This document shows positions 25,712-34,296 of a stretch of DNA of 64,000 nt, in pieces. The stretch spans positions 558,001 through 622,000 of the forward strand of contig NZ_FOZJ01000002.1 in NCBI RefSeq assembly GCF_900114345.1. Direction: 5' to 3'. The number at the start of each line of letters is the position of its first letter. Within the stretch, counting starts at the first letter, position 1. This DNA is from Microbacterium sp. cf046 (GTDB lineage Bacteria > Actinomycetota > Actinomycetes > Actinomycetales > Microbacteriaceae). The notes under the pieces are model-generated. The model did no database searches. It saw only the letters and a list, made by a program, of their open reading frames with translations, and had not been told where the DNA came from. The position numbers and the translations under genes are program-made.

Positions 25712-26670
25712 TCGCGCGCAAGCCGCTGATCGCCACCGACCGGGCGGCGCTGATGCTCCAGCTCGTGCCCTACCTCATCGGCAAGGGCGAGGTGTCGATC
25801 GCCGAAGCGGCCGACGAGTTCGATGTGACCCCCGACCAGATGCGCGCCATGGTCGAGACCCTCACCGTCATCGGGCTGCCGGGTGATGCCGGGTACTGGC
25901 AGATGTCCAACGATCTGTTCGACATCGACTGGGACCTGCTGGACGAGCGCGACATCATCGTCATCACGAACTCGGTCGGACTCGAACGGGCGCCGAAGCT
26001 GACGGCGCGCGAGGCCGCAGCGCTGCTCACCGGCCTCCAGCTCGCCCGGGCGATCCCCGGCGTGGGGGACACCGAGCTGTTCGCCGGACTGCTCGCGAAG
26101 CTCGCCCGCGGCGCCTCGAGCACCCCGGCGGATGTCATCCTGGCGCCCGGGCCGGTCGACGCCGTGCGCGACGCGGTCGCCGAGGCGCTGCAGCGCGGGG
26201 TGGCGGTCTCGTTCACCTACAAGGCGCCGGATGCCGCGCCGACGACGCGCACGGTGGACCCGGTCAAGGTGCTGATCGCCACGGGCGAGTGGTACCTCCA
26301 GGGCTGGTGCCACCTGCGCGAAGCCATGCGGACCTTCCACCTGGACCGGGTCAGCGACCTCGAACTCACCGACATCCCCATCGAGCACGGCGAAGACCCG
26401 GTGCCGGGGTGGTTCGAGACCGGCGGCGGCGACATCGTCGCCCGCATCCGCTTCGCGGAGTCGGTGGCTCCGCTGCTGGGCGATTACCTCGATCGAGCGA
26501 AGGTCGAAACCGTCGACGGCGTCTCGATCGCGACGATGCGGGTGGCCGACGAGTACAGCCTCCGGCGGCTCGCGGGCCGCCGAGCGGGCCTCGTCGAGAT
26601 CCTCGAACCCGAGTCCGCACGCAGGGCCGCGGCGGCGTGGGCGGATGCGGGTCTGGCACAGTACCGCTGA
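25708..26670 (+). CDS. pafC: WYL-domain DNA-damage-response regulator subunit PafC
   Basis: 320 aa, sister of PafB: a winged helix (LMLQLVPYLIGKGEVSIAEA, then DEFDVTPDQMRAMVETLTV), a WYL domain with ATGEWYLQGWCHLREAMRTF carrying a textbook WYL, and a WCX domain. Coupled to pafB through a four-base overlap, consistent with a stoichiometric heterodimer (in some actinobacteria they are fused). The WYL domain binds single-stranded nucleic acid in the mycobacterial complex, signalling DNA damage. The tat genes begin 84 bases downstream. Confidence 0.92.
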   Translation: MIARKPLIATDRAALMLQLVPYLIGKGEVSIAEAADEFDVTPDQMRAMVETLTVIGLPGDAGYWQMSNDLFDIDWDLLDERDIIVITNSVGLERAPKLTAREAAALLTGLQLARAIPGVGDTELFAGLLAKLARGASSTPADVILAPGPVDAVRDAVAEALQRGVAVSFTYKAPDAAPTTRTVDPVKVLIATGEWYLQGWCHLREAMRTFHLDRVSDLELTDIPIEHGEDPVPGWFETGGGDIVARIRFAESVAPLLGDYLDRAKVETVDGVSIATMRVADEYSLRRLAGRRAGLVEILEPESARRAAAAWADAGLAQYR

Positions 26671-26716
26671 GCCGACCTGACTCGCCTGACAGAGGCGACT
26701 GCGAAGCGCGACAGCG

Positions 26717-26732
26717 GGTTACACTGGTAACC
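26717..26732. promoter_or_regulatory. 16-base palindrome upstream of tatA
   Basis: GGTTAC and GTAACC are separated by ACTG, centred 30 bases before the tatA ATG, in the 84-base gap after pafC. TACACT inside it could serve as a -10 element, so a regulator binding here would block transcription start. No regulator for it is visible nearby. Confidence 0.4.
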
Positions 26733-26754
26733 GACGAACCCGGAAGGACCCGAC

Positions 26755-27009
26755 ATGTTCCAAGGTCTCACAGGATGGCACTTCCTGATCATCCTCGCGG
26801 TCATCCTCCTGCTGTTCGGGGCCGCGAAGCTTCCCGCCCTCGCGAAGAGCATGGGTCAGTCCGCCCGCGTCTTCAAGGGCGAGATGAAGGCCATGAAGGA
26901 AGAAGAGACGACCGACGGCAAGACCGAGTCGGTCGCAGAGCCTGCAAGCGAAGGATCGGTCACGCAGACCACCGCCGACGCGAGCAGGGCTGCTGATACC
27001 AAGTCCTGA
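26755..27009 (+). CDS. tatA: Sec-independent protein translocase subunit TatA
   Basis: 84 aa. A single N-terminal membrane helix (WHFLIILAVILLLFGAAKLP) is followed by the conserved amphipathic helix start (ALAKSMGQSARVFKGEM), with the FG hinge motif, and an acidic, threonine-rich tail. TatA oligomers form the pore that moves folded proteins with twin-arginine signals across the membrane. tatC follows seven bases downstream; tatB is usually elsewhere in actinobacteria, which matches this layout. Confidence 0.93.
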   Translation: MFQGLTGWHFLIILAVILLLFGAAKLPALAKSMGQSARVFKGEMKAMKEEETTDGKTESVAEPASEGSVTQTTADASRAADTKS

Positions 27010-27016
27010 CCCGCGC

Positions 27017-27838
27017 GTGGCCACAGCAGGGTCGCCGCGCGTCGCCGATCCCGGCGAACCGAAGCGCGACAAGCGCATGTCGCTCGGCCAGCATCTGGTC
27101 GAGCTTCGCAAGCGACTGATGTTCGCGGCGCTCGCGCTGATCGCGGGCATGGTGATCGCGTTCTTCATCACGGACGCCGTCATCTACCTGATCACCGAAC
27201 CGCTCAGGCAGATCGCCCAGAGCGAGGGTGAAGCCGCCAAGGTCGAGCTGATGTTCAGCACGGTCACGGGGGCTTTCGACCTGCGGCTGCGCATGTCGTT
27301 CGCGATCGGCATCCTGATCTCCGCCCCCATCTGGCTGTGGCAGATCTGGGCGTTCATCATGCCCGGACTCACCCGCAAGGAGATCAAGTACACGGTCGGC
27401 TTCATCGCGGCAGCGGTGCCGCTGTTCTTCGCCGGCTGCTATGTGGGCCTGATGGTGATGCCGCACATCGTGGAGCTGATGACCGGCTTCGTCCCCGACG
27501 GCGGCGCCTCGTTCTTCGAGGCGGGGTATTACTACGACTTCGTCTTCAAGCTCCTGATCGTGGTCGGCATCTCGTTCGTGTTGCCCGTCTTCCTCGTGGC
27601 GCTGAACCTGGCGGGCGTGATGAGCGGCAAGGCGATCCTCAAGGGCTGGCGGGTCGCCGTGCTCGTGGCCGTGGTCTTCTCCGCGCTGGCGACACCGGCT
27701 GCCGACGTGGTCAGCATGCTCATGCTCGCCGGGATGCTGGTGGTGCTCTTCTTCGCCGCCGCCGCCCTGTCCATGCTGTTCGACAAGCGCCGAGCCAAGC
27801 GCGCCGCGACGATCCTCCCGCCCGAGGCCATCGCGTGA
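27017..27838 (+). CDS. tatC: Sec-independent protein translocase subunit TatC
   Basis: 273 aa with six membrane helices. The N-terminal cytoplasmic signature MSLGQHLVELRKRLM (with the conserved Glu of HLxELRxRL) binds the twin-arginine signal peptide. The second conserved loop, FIMPGLTRKEIKYT, and the glutamate/phenylalanine-rich region around FFEAGYYYDFVFKL are also present. GTG 27017 is the likely start. The stop overlaps the GTG start of the helicase gene (GTGA). The tatA-tatC-helY order is conserved with mycobacteria. Confidence 0.95.
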   Translation: MATAGSPRVADPGEPKRDKRMSLGQHLVELRKRLMFAALALIAGMVIAFFITDAVIYLITEPLRQIAQSEGEAAKVELMFSTVTGAFDLRLRMSFAIGILISAPIWLWQIWAFIMPGLTRKEIKYTVGFIAAAVPLFFAGCYVGLMVMPHIVELMTGFVPDGGASFFEAGYYYDFVFKLLIVVGISFVLPVFLVALNLAGVMSGKAILKGWRVAVLVAVVFSALATPAADVVSMLMLAGMLVVLFFAAAALSMLFDKRRAKRAATILPPEAIA

Positions 27839-30375
27839 CGGACCCGAGCCCGGCGCAGCGATACGCCCGGGCTGCGCAGGTCGGCGCTCATCCGATCACC
27901 GCGGATTTCGCCGCATCCCAGCGCTTCGAGCTCGATCCGTTCCAGATCGCCGGGTGCCATGCACTCGAAGACGGTCGAAGCGTTCTGGTCGCGGCGCCCA
28001 CCGGCGCCGGCAAGACGATCGTCGGCGAGTTCGCGATCCACCTCGCCATGCGTGAGGCGCCCGCGGACGCGGGGGGCGACGGGCACCTCGACAAGGCGTT
28101 CTACACGACGCCGATCAAGGCCCTGTCCAATCAGAAGTTCCGCGAGCTGCAGGATGTGTACGGTGCGGATCAGGTCGGCCTGCTGACCGGCGACACGAAC
28201 ATCAACGGCAACGCCCGCATCGTCGTGATGACCACCGAGGTGCTGCGCAACATGCTGTACGCGGATTCAGGTGCGCTCCGGGGCCTGCGATACGTGGTCA
28301 TGGACGAGGTGCACTATCTCGCCGACCGGTTCCGCGGTGCCGTGTGGGAGGAGATCATCATCCATCTCCCACCGGCCGTCCGTCTGATCTCGCTCAGCGC
28401 GACCGTCTCGAATGCGGAGGAGTTCGGCGATTGGCTCGACACCGTGCGCGGCGACACCGAGGTGATCGTCTCGGAGATCCGGCCGGTGCCCCTCGAGCAG
28501 CACGTCCTGGTGCGCGGCGATCTGCTGCCGCTGTTCGATGACCGCGCCGGCATCGCGACGGCGCAGGTCAACCAGGAGCTCATGCGGATCCGCTCCTTCA
28601 AGGGACCGAACTTCGAGAACAACCGGCGCGTGCAGTCGATGCGGAGCGACTCCGCCCGCAACGGCGGACGATACGAGGGCGGCGGGCGATACCAGGGGGC
28701 CGCGCGACGGCCGCACAAGGGCGGCCAGCGGCCGGTGCGCTCCGCGAACGTCCAGCGCATCGAGCGGCTGGATCGCCCTGACGTGGTCAAGCTGCTGCAG
28801 CGCGCGAACCTCCTGCCTGCGATCTTCTTCATCTTCAGCCGCGTCGGGTGCGACGCGGCCGTGCAGCAGGTGCGGCGCTCCGGCGTGCGGCTGACCTCGC
28901 CCGAGGAGCGCACCGAGATCCGCGCGATCGTCGAGGAGCACACCAGGACCCTGCTGGATGAGGACCTCGCGGTGCTCGGCTACTGGGACTGGCTCGACAA
29001 CCTGGAGCGCGGTGTGGCCTCGCACCACGCCGGGCTGCTCCCGGCGTTCAAAGAGGTCGTCGAGGACCTGTTCCAGCGAAAGCTCGTCAAAGTCGTCTTC
29101 GCGACCGAGACCCTCGCACTGGGCATCAACATGCCTGCGCGCACCGTGGTGCTGGAGAAGCTGGAGAAGTTCAACGGCGAAGCTCGTGTGGCGATCACGT
29201 CGGGGGAGTACACGCAGCTGACCGGGCGGGCCGGGCGGCGCGGCATCGATGTGGAGGGCCACGCGGTCATCCAGTGGACCGAGGGCCTGGATCCGCAGCA
29301 GGTCGCCGCGCTGGCGTCCCGGCGCACCTACCCGCTCAACTCCAGCTTCCGCCCGACGTACAACATGGCCGTCAACCTGATCGACCAGTTCGGTCGCGCG
29401 AAGGCGCGCGAGATCCTCGAGTCCTCCTTCGCCCAGTTCCAGGCGGACCGCGCCGTCGTCGGCCTCGCCCGCCAGGTCCGCGAATCCGAGGAGACCCTCG
29501 CGGGGTACTCGAAGGCCATGACCTGCGATCGGGGCGACTTCACGGAGTACTCCGGCATCCGGCGTGATCTGAGCGACGCGGAGCGGCTCAACCGCAAGGA
29601 TGCGAACGCGTCGCGCGGCACACGCGAGGCGCGTCAGCGCGAGATCGGCGGGCTGCGACGACGAATGCAGCGGCATCCGTGTCATCAATGCCCCGACCGC
29701 GAGCACCATGCCCGGTGGGCGGAGCGGTACTGGAAGCTCAAGCGCACCGTCGAGAAGATGCGGCAGCAGATCGAGACCCGCACCGGAACTGTCGCGCGCA
29801 TCTTCGATCGCGTCGTGGACGTGCTGACCGAGCTGGACTACGTCGAGGTCGGCGCCGACGGTGCGACCGCGCTCACGCCGGCGGGTCGCACGATGCGCCG
29901 CATCTACGGCGAGCGGGATCTCCTCGTGGCCGAATCCCTCCGCAGCGGCATCTGGCGTGAGCTGGATGCGGCATCCCTTGCGACCCTCGCCTGCTGCTTG
30001 GTCTACGAGCCTCGCCGGGACGACGCCGCGCCGGGGGAGCGGGGACTGCCCCGCGGTCCCTTCCGCGCCGCACTGTCGGCCACCCAGGACCTCTGGCAGC
30101 GGCTGGACGACCTCGAACGCGACCACCACCTGCCCGGCACCGAGGCGGTCGCCACCGGCCTGGCCCAGGCGATGCACTCCTGGGCGCGCGGCATGCCGCT
30201 GGACCGGGTGCTGATCGAGGCCGACATGGCCGCGGGCGACTTCGTGCGGTGGGCCAAGCAGACGATCGATCTGCTCGACCAGCTGTCGCTCGTAGCGGAT
30301 GCGCCGCTGGCGGCGACCGCGCGCAAAGCGCTCGACGCGGTGCGCCGCGGGATCGTTGCCTACAGCTCGGTCTGA
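27835..30375 (+). CDS. helY: Ski2-like DEAD/DEAH-box RNA helicase HelY
   Basis: 846 aa. Walker A is VAAPTGAGKTIVGEFA, the DEVH box VVMDEVHYLADRFRG, motif III LISLSATVSN, and motif VI QLTGRAGRRGIDVEGHAV. A charged insertion rich in Arg and Gly (residues about 260-320) sits between the RecA lobes. A C-terminal winged/ratchet and DSHCT-type region ends the protein. The family unwinds structured RNA, probably in RNA decay or processing. GTG 27835 overlaps tatC. The open frame before 27835 lies on tatC in another frame and is not part of the protein. Confidence 0.9.
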   Translation: MTDPSPAQRYARAAQVGAHPITADFAASQRFELDPFQIAGCHALEDGRSVLVAAPTGAGKTIVGEFAIHLAMREAPADAGGDGHLDKAFYTTPIKALSNQKFRELQDVYGADQVGLLTGDTNINGNARIVVMTTEVLRNMLYADSGALRGLRYVVMDEVHYLADRFRGAVWEEIIIHLPPAVRLISLSATVSNAEEFGDWLDTVRGDTEVIVSEIRPVPLEQHVLVRGDLLPLFDDRAGIATAQVNQELMRIRSFKGPNFENNRRVQSMRSDSARNGGRYEGGGRYQGAARRPHKGGQRPVRSANVQRIERLDRPDVVKLLQRANLLPAIFFIFSRVGCDAAVQQVRRSGVRLTSPEERTEIRAIVEEHTRTLLDEDLAVLGYWDWLDNLERGVASHHAGLLPAFKEVVEDLFQRKLVKVVFATETLALGINMPARTVVLEKLEKFNGEARVAITSGEYTQLTGRAGRRGIDVEGHAVIQWTEGLDPQQVAALASRRTYPLNSSFRPTYNMAVNLIDQFGRAKAREILESSFAQFQADRAVVGLARQVRESEETLAGYSKAMTCDRGDFTEYSGIRRDLSDAERLNRKDANASRGTREARQREIGGLRRRMQRHPCHQCPDREHHARWAERYWKLKRTVEKMRQQIETRTGTVARIFDRVVDVLTELDYVEVGADGATALTPAGRTMRRIYGERDLLVAESLRSGIWRELDAASLATLACCLVYEPRRDDAAPGERGLPRGPFRAALSATQDLWQRLDDLERDHHLPGTEAVATGLAQAMHSWARGMPLDRVLIEADMAAGDFVRWAKQTIDLLDQLSLVADAPLAATARKALDAVRRGIVAYSSV

Positions 30376-30434
30376 CCCGGTCGGCCGGCGCGGACGCGCA
30401 GGGGGCGCCGAGCAAGCCGCATTAGGCTCATCCC

Positions 30435-32036
30435 GTGCCCCACGCCGTCGACCCGCGACCGGTCGCGTCTCCTCGTCCTCTGCTGCCGCTGTGGGCCGCG
30501 GTGGCGACCTCGATCGCCGCCGGCGCCCTGCTCACCCTCGCGTTCCCCGCGCTGAGCTGGTGGCCGATGGCCTTCCCCGCGGTCGTGCTCGCGCTGATCG
30601 GGCTGATCGGCAGGCGCCTGTGGGCATCCGCGCTGGTCGGATTCGCATTCGGTGCCACCTTCTTCTTCATCAACCTGGTGTTCACGGCGCGCTACCTCGG
30701 CCCCGTTCCCTGGATCGCGCTGTCGATGCTCGAGTCGGTCATCACGGCGGCCGGCGCGATCCCGATCACACTGGCGTACCGCTGGATGCCGCGCATGCTG
30801 CCCTCCGCGACGGCACGCCTCACCCTGCTGCCGCTGCTCGTCTCCGGCCTCTGGACGCTCCGCGAGCAGATCGTGGGCTCGTGGCCGTACGGCGGCTTTC
30901 CGTGGGGGAGGATCGGCATCACCCAGGTGGGCAGCCCGTTGGCCGACGTCGCATCCTGGGTGGGCGTGTCCGGTCTGACATTCCTCGTGGTGCTGCTGTG
31001 CGCCGCGGCGATCGAATACTTCAGGCTCGCGCGGTTCCGCGCGGTGCTCACCGGCGTGCCGACCGTGATCGTGGCGCTGCTGCTGCTGGTCATCCCGCAG
31101 TTCCCGACCACGCCGGCGGGAAGCCTCCGCGTCGGCGCGGTGCAGGGCAACGGACCGGCGGGCTACTTCGACGAGCGGACCGAGAACGCGGTCCTGCGCG
31201 CGCAGCTCGAAGCCACGGTCCCGCTGTTCGGGGAGCAGATGGACGTGCTCCTCTGGCCCGAGGGCGGAGTCGACTCGGATCCGACGACCGATGAGCGCAC
31301 AGCGGCGGTCCTCGACGAGCTCTCGGATCGGATCGGCGCGCCGCTGATTGTGGCGGCGGTCACCCAGCGAGGGGACGAGTACTTCAACTCCTCGCTCCTG
31401 TGGGAGGCAGGCCAAGGGGCCGTGCAGACCTACGACAAGCGGCATCCGGTGCCGTTCGGCGAGTACGTGCCCGATCGCGCCTTCTTCGAGCCGTTCGCCC
31501 CGGATCTGATCGGACTCATCCAGCGCGAGTACACCCCCGGGGTGACGCCGCCGTTCTTCGATCTGAACGACATCGGAGTGGGGCTCGCGATCTGCTTCGA
31601 CGTCATCTATGACGACGTCATCTGGGACGGTGCGCGGGACGGGGCGCAGATCTACATGTTCCAGACCAACAACGCCGACTTCCGCGGCACGGACGAGAAC
31701 CTGCAGCAGCTCGCCTTCGCACGCATGCGCGCGATCGAGACCGGGCGGTCCGTCGTGAACCTGTCGACGGTGGGCACGAGTCAGGTGATCACGTCCGACG
31801 GGGTCACGATCGACGGCCTGCCCGCCGACGAAGCCGGCCACATGCTGACGGATGTGCCGCTGCGCACGGGTCTGACCCCCGCGGTCGTCGCAGGGGAGGG
31901 CATCAAGATCGTGATCGGGTGGGGCAGCCTGATCGCTCTGCTCGCGCTCGGAGGGTTCGCCGGTGTTCGAGCGCTGCGCCCCCGGAGCGCGGACGCGAAG
32001 ACGCCGGCCCCCGAAGGGACCGGCGTCGCGGGATGA
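30435..32036 (+). CDS. lnt: Apolipoprotein N-acyltransferase
   Basis: 533 aa. About six to seven N-terminal membrane helices (to residue about 225) are followed by an extracytoplasmic nitrilase domain. The catalytic triad is visible: Glu276 in LLWPEGGVD, Lys335 in TYDKRHPVPFGEYVP and Cys387 in LAICFDVIYDD. A last membrane helix is near residue 500. It adds the third acyl chain to lipoproteins after Lgt and signal peptidase II. lgt is also in this window (62174). No dolichol-phosphate mannose synthase is fused, unlike mycobacterial Ppm1. Converges with rbpA, three bases apart. Confidence 0.92.
   Translation: MPHAVDPRPVASPRPLLPLWAAVATSIAAGALLTLAFPALSWWPMAFPAVVLALIGLIGRRLWASALVGFAFGATFFFINLVFTARYLGPVPWIALSMLESVITAAGAIPITLAYRWMPRMLPSATARLTLLPLLVSGLWTLREQIVGSWPYGGFPWGRIGITQVGSPLADVASWVGVSGLTFLVVLLCAAAIEYFRLARFRAVLTGVPTVIVALLLLVIPQFPTTPAGSLRVGAVQGNGPAGYFDERTENAVLRAQLEATVPLFGEQMDVLLWPEGGVDSDPTTDERTAAVLDELSDRIGAPLIVAAVTQRGDEYFNSSLLWEAGQGAVQTYDKRHPVPFGEYVPDRAFFEPFAPDLIGLIQREYTPGVTPPFFDLNDIGVGLAICFDVIYDDVIWDGARDGAQIYMFQTNNADFRGTDENLQQLAFARMRAIETGRSVVNLSTVGTSQVITSDGVTIDGLPADEAGHMLTDVPLRTGLTPAVVAGEGIKIVIGWGSLIALLALGGFAGVRALRPRSADAKTPAPEGTGVAG
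32000..32027. terminator. Hairpin at the lnt/rbpA convergence
   Basis: GACGCCGG (32000-32007) pairs with CCGGCGTC (32020-32027), with an inner CCC/GGG pairing around GAA. It overlaps the last codons of lnt and lies just 3' of rbpA, so it could stop transcripts from both sides. There is no T-run, which lowers confidence. Confidence 0.45.
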
Positions 32037-32039
32037 GGC

Positions 32040-32423
32040 TCAGGCGCTGAGCTTGCTCGCCGTCACGTCTTCTCCGGCGCCACGGCGGGCACGGACGTAC
32101 GCGAGGCGCTCCTCGAGCAGCTCTTCCAGCTCGGGGATCGTGCGCCGTTCGAGCAGCATGTCCCAGTGCGTGCGGGCGACCTTGTCGTCGCTGTGATCGA
32201 CGGTGGCGGTGCCTTCGCCGATGCGCAGCAGAGATTCGGCGCCGCAGGTGCGGCACTCCCAGGCCTCGGGGACCTCGGCGTCTGCTGCGAATGTCATGGT
32301 CGTGTCACGTCCGCAGGACGTGCACTTGTAGATGTGTTGTGCGCGTTCATGGAACACGACGCCCTCTTCGCTCTGTAGGCTCTGGGCGCCGAGTCGAATG
32401 CCGCGCAGGCTGCGGTCTGCCAT
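32040..32423 (-). CDS. rbpA: RNA polymerase-binding protein RbpA
   Basis: 127 aa. The N-terminal part (RSLRGIRLGAQSLQSEEGV) is followed by the core zinc-ribbon-like fold with YKCTSCGRDTTMTFAADAEV and WECRTCGAESLL, then a basic linker and the sigma-interacting C-terminal helices (THWDMLLERRTIPELEELLE). RbpA is an actinobacterial factor that stabilises the RNA polymerase open complex with group 1/2 sigma factors. ATG 32423 (MADRSL) fits the family start; a longer frame to 32507 is not supported. TATACC/TATACA hexamers at 32443-32454 on the complement may provide its -10. Confidence 0.93.
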   Translation of the reverse strand: MADRSLRGIRLGAQSLQSEEGVVFHERAQHIYKCTSCGRDTTMTFAADAEVPEAWECRTCGAESLLRIGEGTATVDHSDDKVARTHWDMLLERRTIPELEELLEERLAYVRARRGAGEDVTASKLSA

Positions 32424-32554
32424 TGTGTGGTCCTCTCGTCGCTGTATAGGTATAGCGCTGAGACCTGGGCGGATCATCCGAACGAAGCGTCCTGCGAGAT
32501 CATTCACAGACGATGCTCAGGGCCGCGTGCCACGGGACGTGTTCGCGGGGGTCG

Positions 32555-33334
32555 TCAGTGCCCCGCCAGGTCGAGCGCGACGTCCGCGCGGTCGGTGACC
32601 AGCCCGTCGACGCCCATCGCGAGGAGCCGCCGCATGTCCTCCGGATCGTTGACGGTCCACACGTGCACCTCCACGTCGTTGCGGTGGGCGGCGGCCAGCA
32701 GGCGCGGCGTCACGATGCGCACCCGCCCCTGTCGCTCCGGCACCTGGAGGGCGTCGACGCCGGCCAGCGACCGCCGCACGAGGCGCGGCGAGCGCAGCGC
32801 GAGCGCGGCGAGCAGGCGTGTGATCGTGGCGGTGCCGGCGGACGTCGCCGGACGGATGCCGCGACCGACCCTTTCTGCGGCGGCCAGTGCGGCGCGACGG
32901 CGGTCGTCCGAGAAGCTGGTCAGCAGCACGCGGTGCGCATGGGGTGCCACGATCCGGCCGACATCGCGCGCGGCATCCTCCGCTTTCACGTCGAGGTTGA
33001 AGCGCACCGTCGGGAACGAGTCGAGCGCCTGGGTGAGCGTGATGAGCCCTCCGCGCGTCGCCATCAGCGCATCGAGTTCGTCGACCGTCACCGAGGCGAC
33101 CGGTCGCGGATCGCCGGTGACCCGTGACAGGTCGGCGTCGTGGAACAGCACGATGGTGCCGTCGGCGGTGCGGTGGCAGTCCGATTCGACGTACACCGCG
33201 CCGGCGGCGTGTGCTGCGGCGACGGCTGCGAAGGAGTTCTCAGCGACCCCGTCCGCGATCGCCTCCGGCGTCAGCAGACCGCGGTGTGCGAGGACACGAG
33301 GACGCGAGGCCCCCTCGAACCAGCGATGCGTCAC
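32555..33334 (-). CDS. Glycerophosphodiester phosphodiesterase
   Basis: 259 aa GDPD TIM barrel. The N-terminal motif is VLAHRGLLTPEAIADGVAEN with the catalytic His and Glu. YVESDCHRTADGTIVLFHD supplies Glu, Asp and the second His, and VWTVNDPEDMRRLLAMGVDG is the typical C-terminal block. It hydrolyses glycerophosphodiesters to sn-glycerol-3-phosphate and alcohol. No signal peptide is present, so it acts in the cytoplasm. GTG 33334 overlaps the SPFH gene stop (GTGA). It is the last gene of the NfeD-SPFH-GDPD operon. Confidence 0.9.
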   Translation of the reverse strand: MTHRWFEGASRPRVLAHRGLLTPEAIADGVAENSFAAVAAAHAAGAVYVESDCHRTADGTIVLFHDADLSRVTGDPRPVASVTVDELDALMATRGGLITLTQALDSFPTVRFNLDVKAEDAARDVGRIVAPHAHRVLLTSFSDDRRRAALAAAERVGRGIRPATSAGTATITRLLAALALRSPRLVRRSLAGVDALQVPERQGRVRIVTPRLLAAAHRNDVEVHVWTVNDPEDMRRLLAMGVDGLVTDRADVALDLAGH

Positions 33335-34296
33335 GACACCGGCGGCTCGGCAGGCTCCTGGTCGATGGCCTCACGCTGACCGGCGCGCTCGGACATGTCG
33401 ACGACGGAGCCGGCGAACGCCGTGCTCATGCCCTTCAGCGCCTCGGTGAACTCGCTCGGGATGATCCACAGCTTGCTCGAGGCGCTGTCGGCGATCTTGG
33501 GGAGCGTCTGCAGGTACTGGTAGGCCAGGAGCTTGTCGTCGGGGTTGCCCAGGTGGATGGCGTTGAAGACCGTCTGGATCGCCTCGGCCTCGCCCTGGGC
33601 GCGCAGCACGGCTGCCGCCTTGTCTCCCTCGGCGCGGAGGATCTCGGCCTGCCTGGCGCCCTCGGCGGTGAGGATTGCAGACTGCTTCGTGCCCTCGGCC
33701 GTGAGGATCAGCGCGCGGCGGTCTCGCTCGGCGCGCATCTGCTTCTCCATCGAATCCTGGATGCTGATGGGCGGGTCGATCGCCTTCAGCTCGACGCGCC
33801 CGACGCGGATGCCCCACTTGCCGGTCGCCTCGTCCAGCACGATGCGCAACTGGCCGTTGATCTCGTCGCGGCTGGTGAGCGCCTCTTCGAGGTTGAGGCC
33901 GCCGACGACGTTTCGCAGCGTCGTCGTCGTGAGCTGCTCGACTGCACCCAGATAGTTGCGGATCTCATAGGTCGCCGCGCGCGGGTCGGTGACCTGGAAG
34001 TAGATCACCGTGTCGATCGAGACCACGAGGTTGTCCTCGGTGATCACCGGCTGCGGCGGGAACGAGACGACCTGCTCGCGCATGTCGATCAGCGGGCGGA
34101 CGCGATCGATGAACGGGACGAGGATGTTCAATCCCGGCATGAGGGTCTTGTGATAGCGGCCGAGCCGCTCCACCACGCCGGCTGTGGCCTGCGGGATGAT
34201 GCGGATCGAGCGGACGATCACGACCAGCACGAAGATGAAGACCACAGCGGCGAGCAGCCAGCCGATCGCCGTCGGGATGAAGCTCTCGGGGGTCAT
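33331..34296 (-). CDS. SPFH/stomatin-prohibitin (band 7) membrane protein
   Basis: 321 aa. One N-terminal membrane helix (IGWLLAAVVFIFVLVVIV) is followed by an SPFH domain (about residues 30-190: IIPQATAGVVERLGRYHKTL, then PGLNILVPFIDRV, VSIDTVIYFQVTDP and ATGKWGIRVGRVELKAIDPP). A long alanine/glutamate-rich coiled coil with AEG repeats (AEGTKQSAILTAEGARQAEI) runs to about 250. It assembles into membrane-associated rings organising membrane microdomains and protein quality control. It overlaps NfeD upstream (ATGA) and GDPD downstream (GTGA). Confidence 0.92.
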   Translation of the reverse strand: MTPESFIPTAIGWLLAAVVFIFVLVVIVRSIRIIPQATAGVVERLGRYHKTLMPGLNILVPFIDRVRPLIDMREQVVSFPPQPVITEDNLVVSIDTVIYFQVTDPRAATYEIRNYLGAVEQLTTTTLRNVVGGLNLEEALTSRDEINGQLRIVLDEATGKWGIRVGRVELKAIDPPISIQDSMEKQMRAERDRRALILTAEGTKQSAILTAEGARQAEILRAEGDKAAAVLRAQGEAEAIQTVFNAIHLGNPDDKLLAYQYLQTLPKIADSASSKLWIIPSEFTEALKGMSTAFAGSVVDMSERAGQREAIDQEPAEPPVS

